A stretch of DNA of 64,000 nucleotides from Oscheius onirici (Eukaryota; Nematoda; Chromadorea; Rhabditida; Rhabditidae), in NCBI GenBank assembly GCA_932521025.1, contig OW051473.1, forward strand, positions 6,448,001 to 6,512,000, given 5' to 3'. Shown here in pieces: positions 63,427-64,000 of the stretch (position 1 is the stretch's first letter; every line of letters starts with the position of its first letter). The notes below the pieces were generated by a model. The model saw nothing but the letters and a program-made list of their open reading frames with translations, did no database searches and was not told the DNA's origin. Position numbers and translations under genes: made by a program.

Positions 63427-63604
63427 CTCTTGTCATCAAGGGTCAGAATTGGAGGAAAGTGTGTGCATAACGCTTGACATGCTCCCACGAACTTTTCATG
63501 CATGTGAACGCTGAAATCATGAGCAAGCAGTCTTTCGAACTGGGAAGCAAGAGTGGTACCAACAGGAAGACCCTCCAGCTTCACAGGTGGCAATTAAGAA
63601 GCAT
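63427..63604 (-). CDS. Possible last exon of a gene to the right (uncertain)
   Basis: Minus-strand open stretch of about 58 codons reading LEGLPVGTTLASQFERLLAH, then DFSVHMHEKFVGACQALC and ending SRNL before a stop. Composition looks protein-like, but the only acceptor candidate (CTGTGAAG) is weak and I cannot name a family. It could be chance. Confidence 0.2.
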
Positions 63605-64000
63605 TGCGCAAAGAGAGTGTGAGTGATTAAAGGTGAGTGAGGATTGCCCCGCATTTAAAGTTGTTGAAGCGTGAACCGGCTATGACATATGGAGCTGGGT
63701 AATACATCAGATCGGAGCACTTGTCTAATTGGCTCACAACTACTCTCAAAAGCCTGTTTTGAGCTTTTAAGTAGTATCACGATAGGCTAGATGGAGTCAT
63801 GAATAAATTCCAAGTGAGAACCCTTTTATTCTTCCGACCAGTCGATGAATTCTAGCCGACTACGAGGCGGATATCAGGCTTGTAAAACCTGAGAAAAAGG
63901 GTCGGCTCTGTTATGTCAATCGGACCATATGGCCCGTATAGTGCGCCATAATGATCATTAGAAAACAACAGGATAGGTTGTATTACCATGACAGCTCATT
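63605..64000. other. Right edge, nothing recognised
   Basis: AT-rich DNA with no convincing exon, repeat or RNA gene. Confidence 0.35.

Overview
The window looks like X-linked DNA from a Caenorhabditis-type nematode that is not C. elegans itself. Introns are short (often 40-60 bp), AT-rich, and mostly end in TTTCAG. The genes are animal genes: regulatory myosin light chain, vitellogenin, synaptogyrin, SAD kinase, DEG/ENaC channel, tetraspanins, transthyretin-like protein. Several of them (mlc-1/2, yolk vit genes, tps-1, sng-1, tre-4, sad-1, cka-2, hst-3.2) have C. elegans orthologues that I recall being on chromosome X; this is memory, not a search. There are no bacterial operons, CRISPR arrays or viruses. 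All exon models were built by eye from splice sites and protein similarity.

Layout. 1-2369: two head-to-head regulatory myosin light-chain genes, the left one cut by the window edge. 2780-5197 (-): SLC17-type transporter. 5953-11051 (-): seven-exon vitellogenin (about 1,618 aa). 11950-16811 (-): trehalose-6-phosphate synthase with a C-terminal HAD domain. 17575-19103 (-): LACTB2-like metallo-beta-lactamase protein with a disturbed segment. 19104-22665: long gene-poor stretch. 22666-23736 (+): synaptogyrin. 24295-26533 (-): DEG/ENaC channel, divergent from a transthyretin-like gene at 26886-27321 (+). 28564-29855 (+): tetraspanin. 30217-32458 (-): RNFT-type RING membrane protein. 32942-34186 (-): second tetraspanin. 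34570-38259 (-): secreted DM13-domain protein whose 2.6 kb intron holds a whole trehalase gene on the other strand (35313-37658, +). 39148-41192 (+): second SLC17-like transporter. 41899-46717 (+): SAD-1/BRSK kinase. 47020-47603 (-): small four-exon Ly6/uPAR-like gene. 48011-48300: perfect palindrome next to a tRNA-derived SINE-like element. 50625-53745 (+): C2H2 zinc-finger protein. 54262-56336 (-): choline kinase. 57701-58079: element with perfect 26-bp terminal inverted repeats. 59214-63147 (-): heparan sulfate 3-O-sulfotransferase.

The genes do not form one pathway, but some themes recur. Trehalose is made (tps) and cleaved (trehalase) by genes 20 kb apart. Synaptogyrin, SAD kinase, the channel and the 3-O-sulfotransferase are all neuronal-type functions. 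The main unusual points are the perfect inverted duplication of the myosin genes including introns, the nested antisense trehalase, the unlabelled Ly6 gene, the palindrome/SINE pair, the foldback element, and a 40-bp exact repeat on both sides of synaptogyrin.
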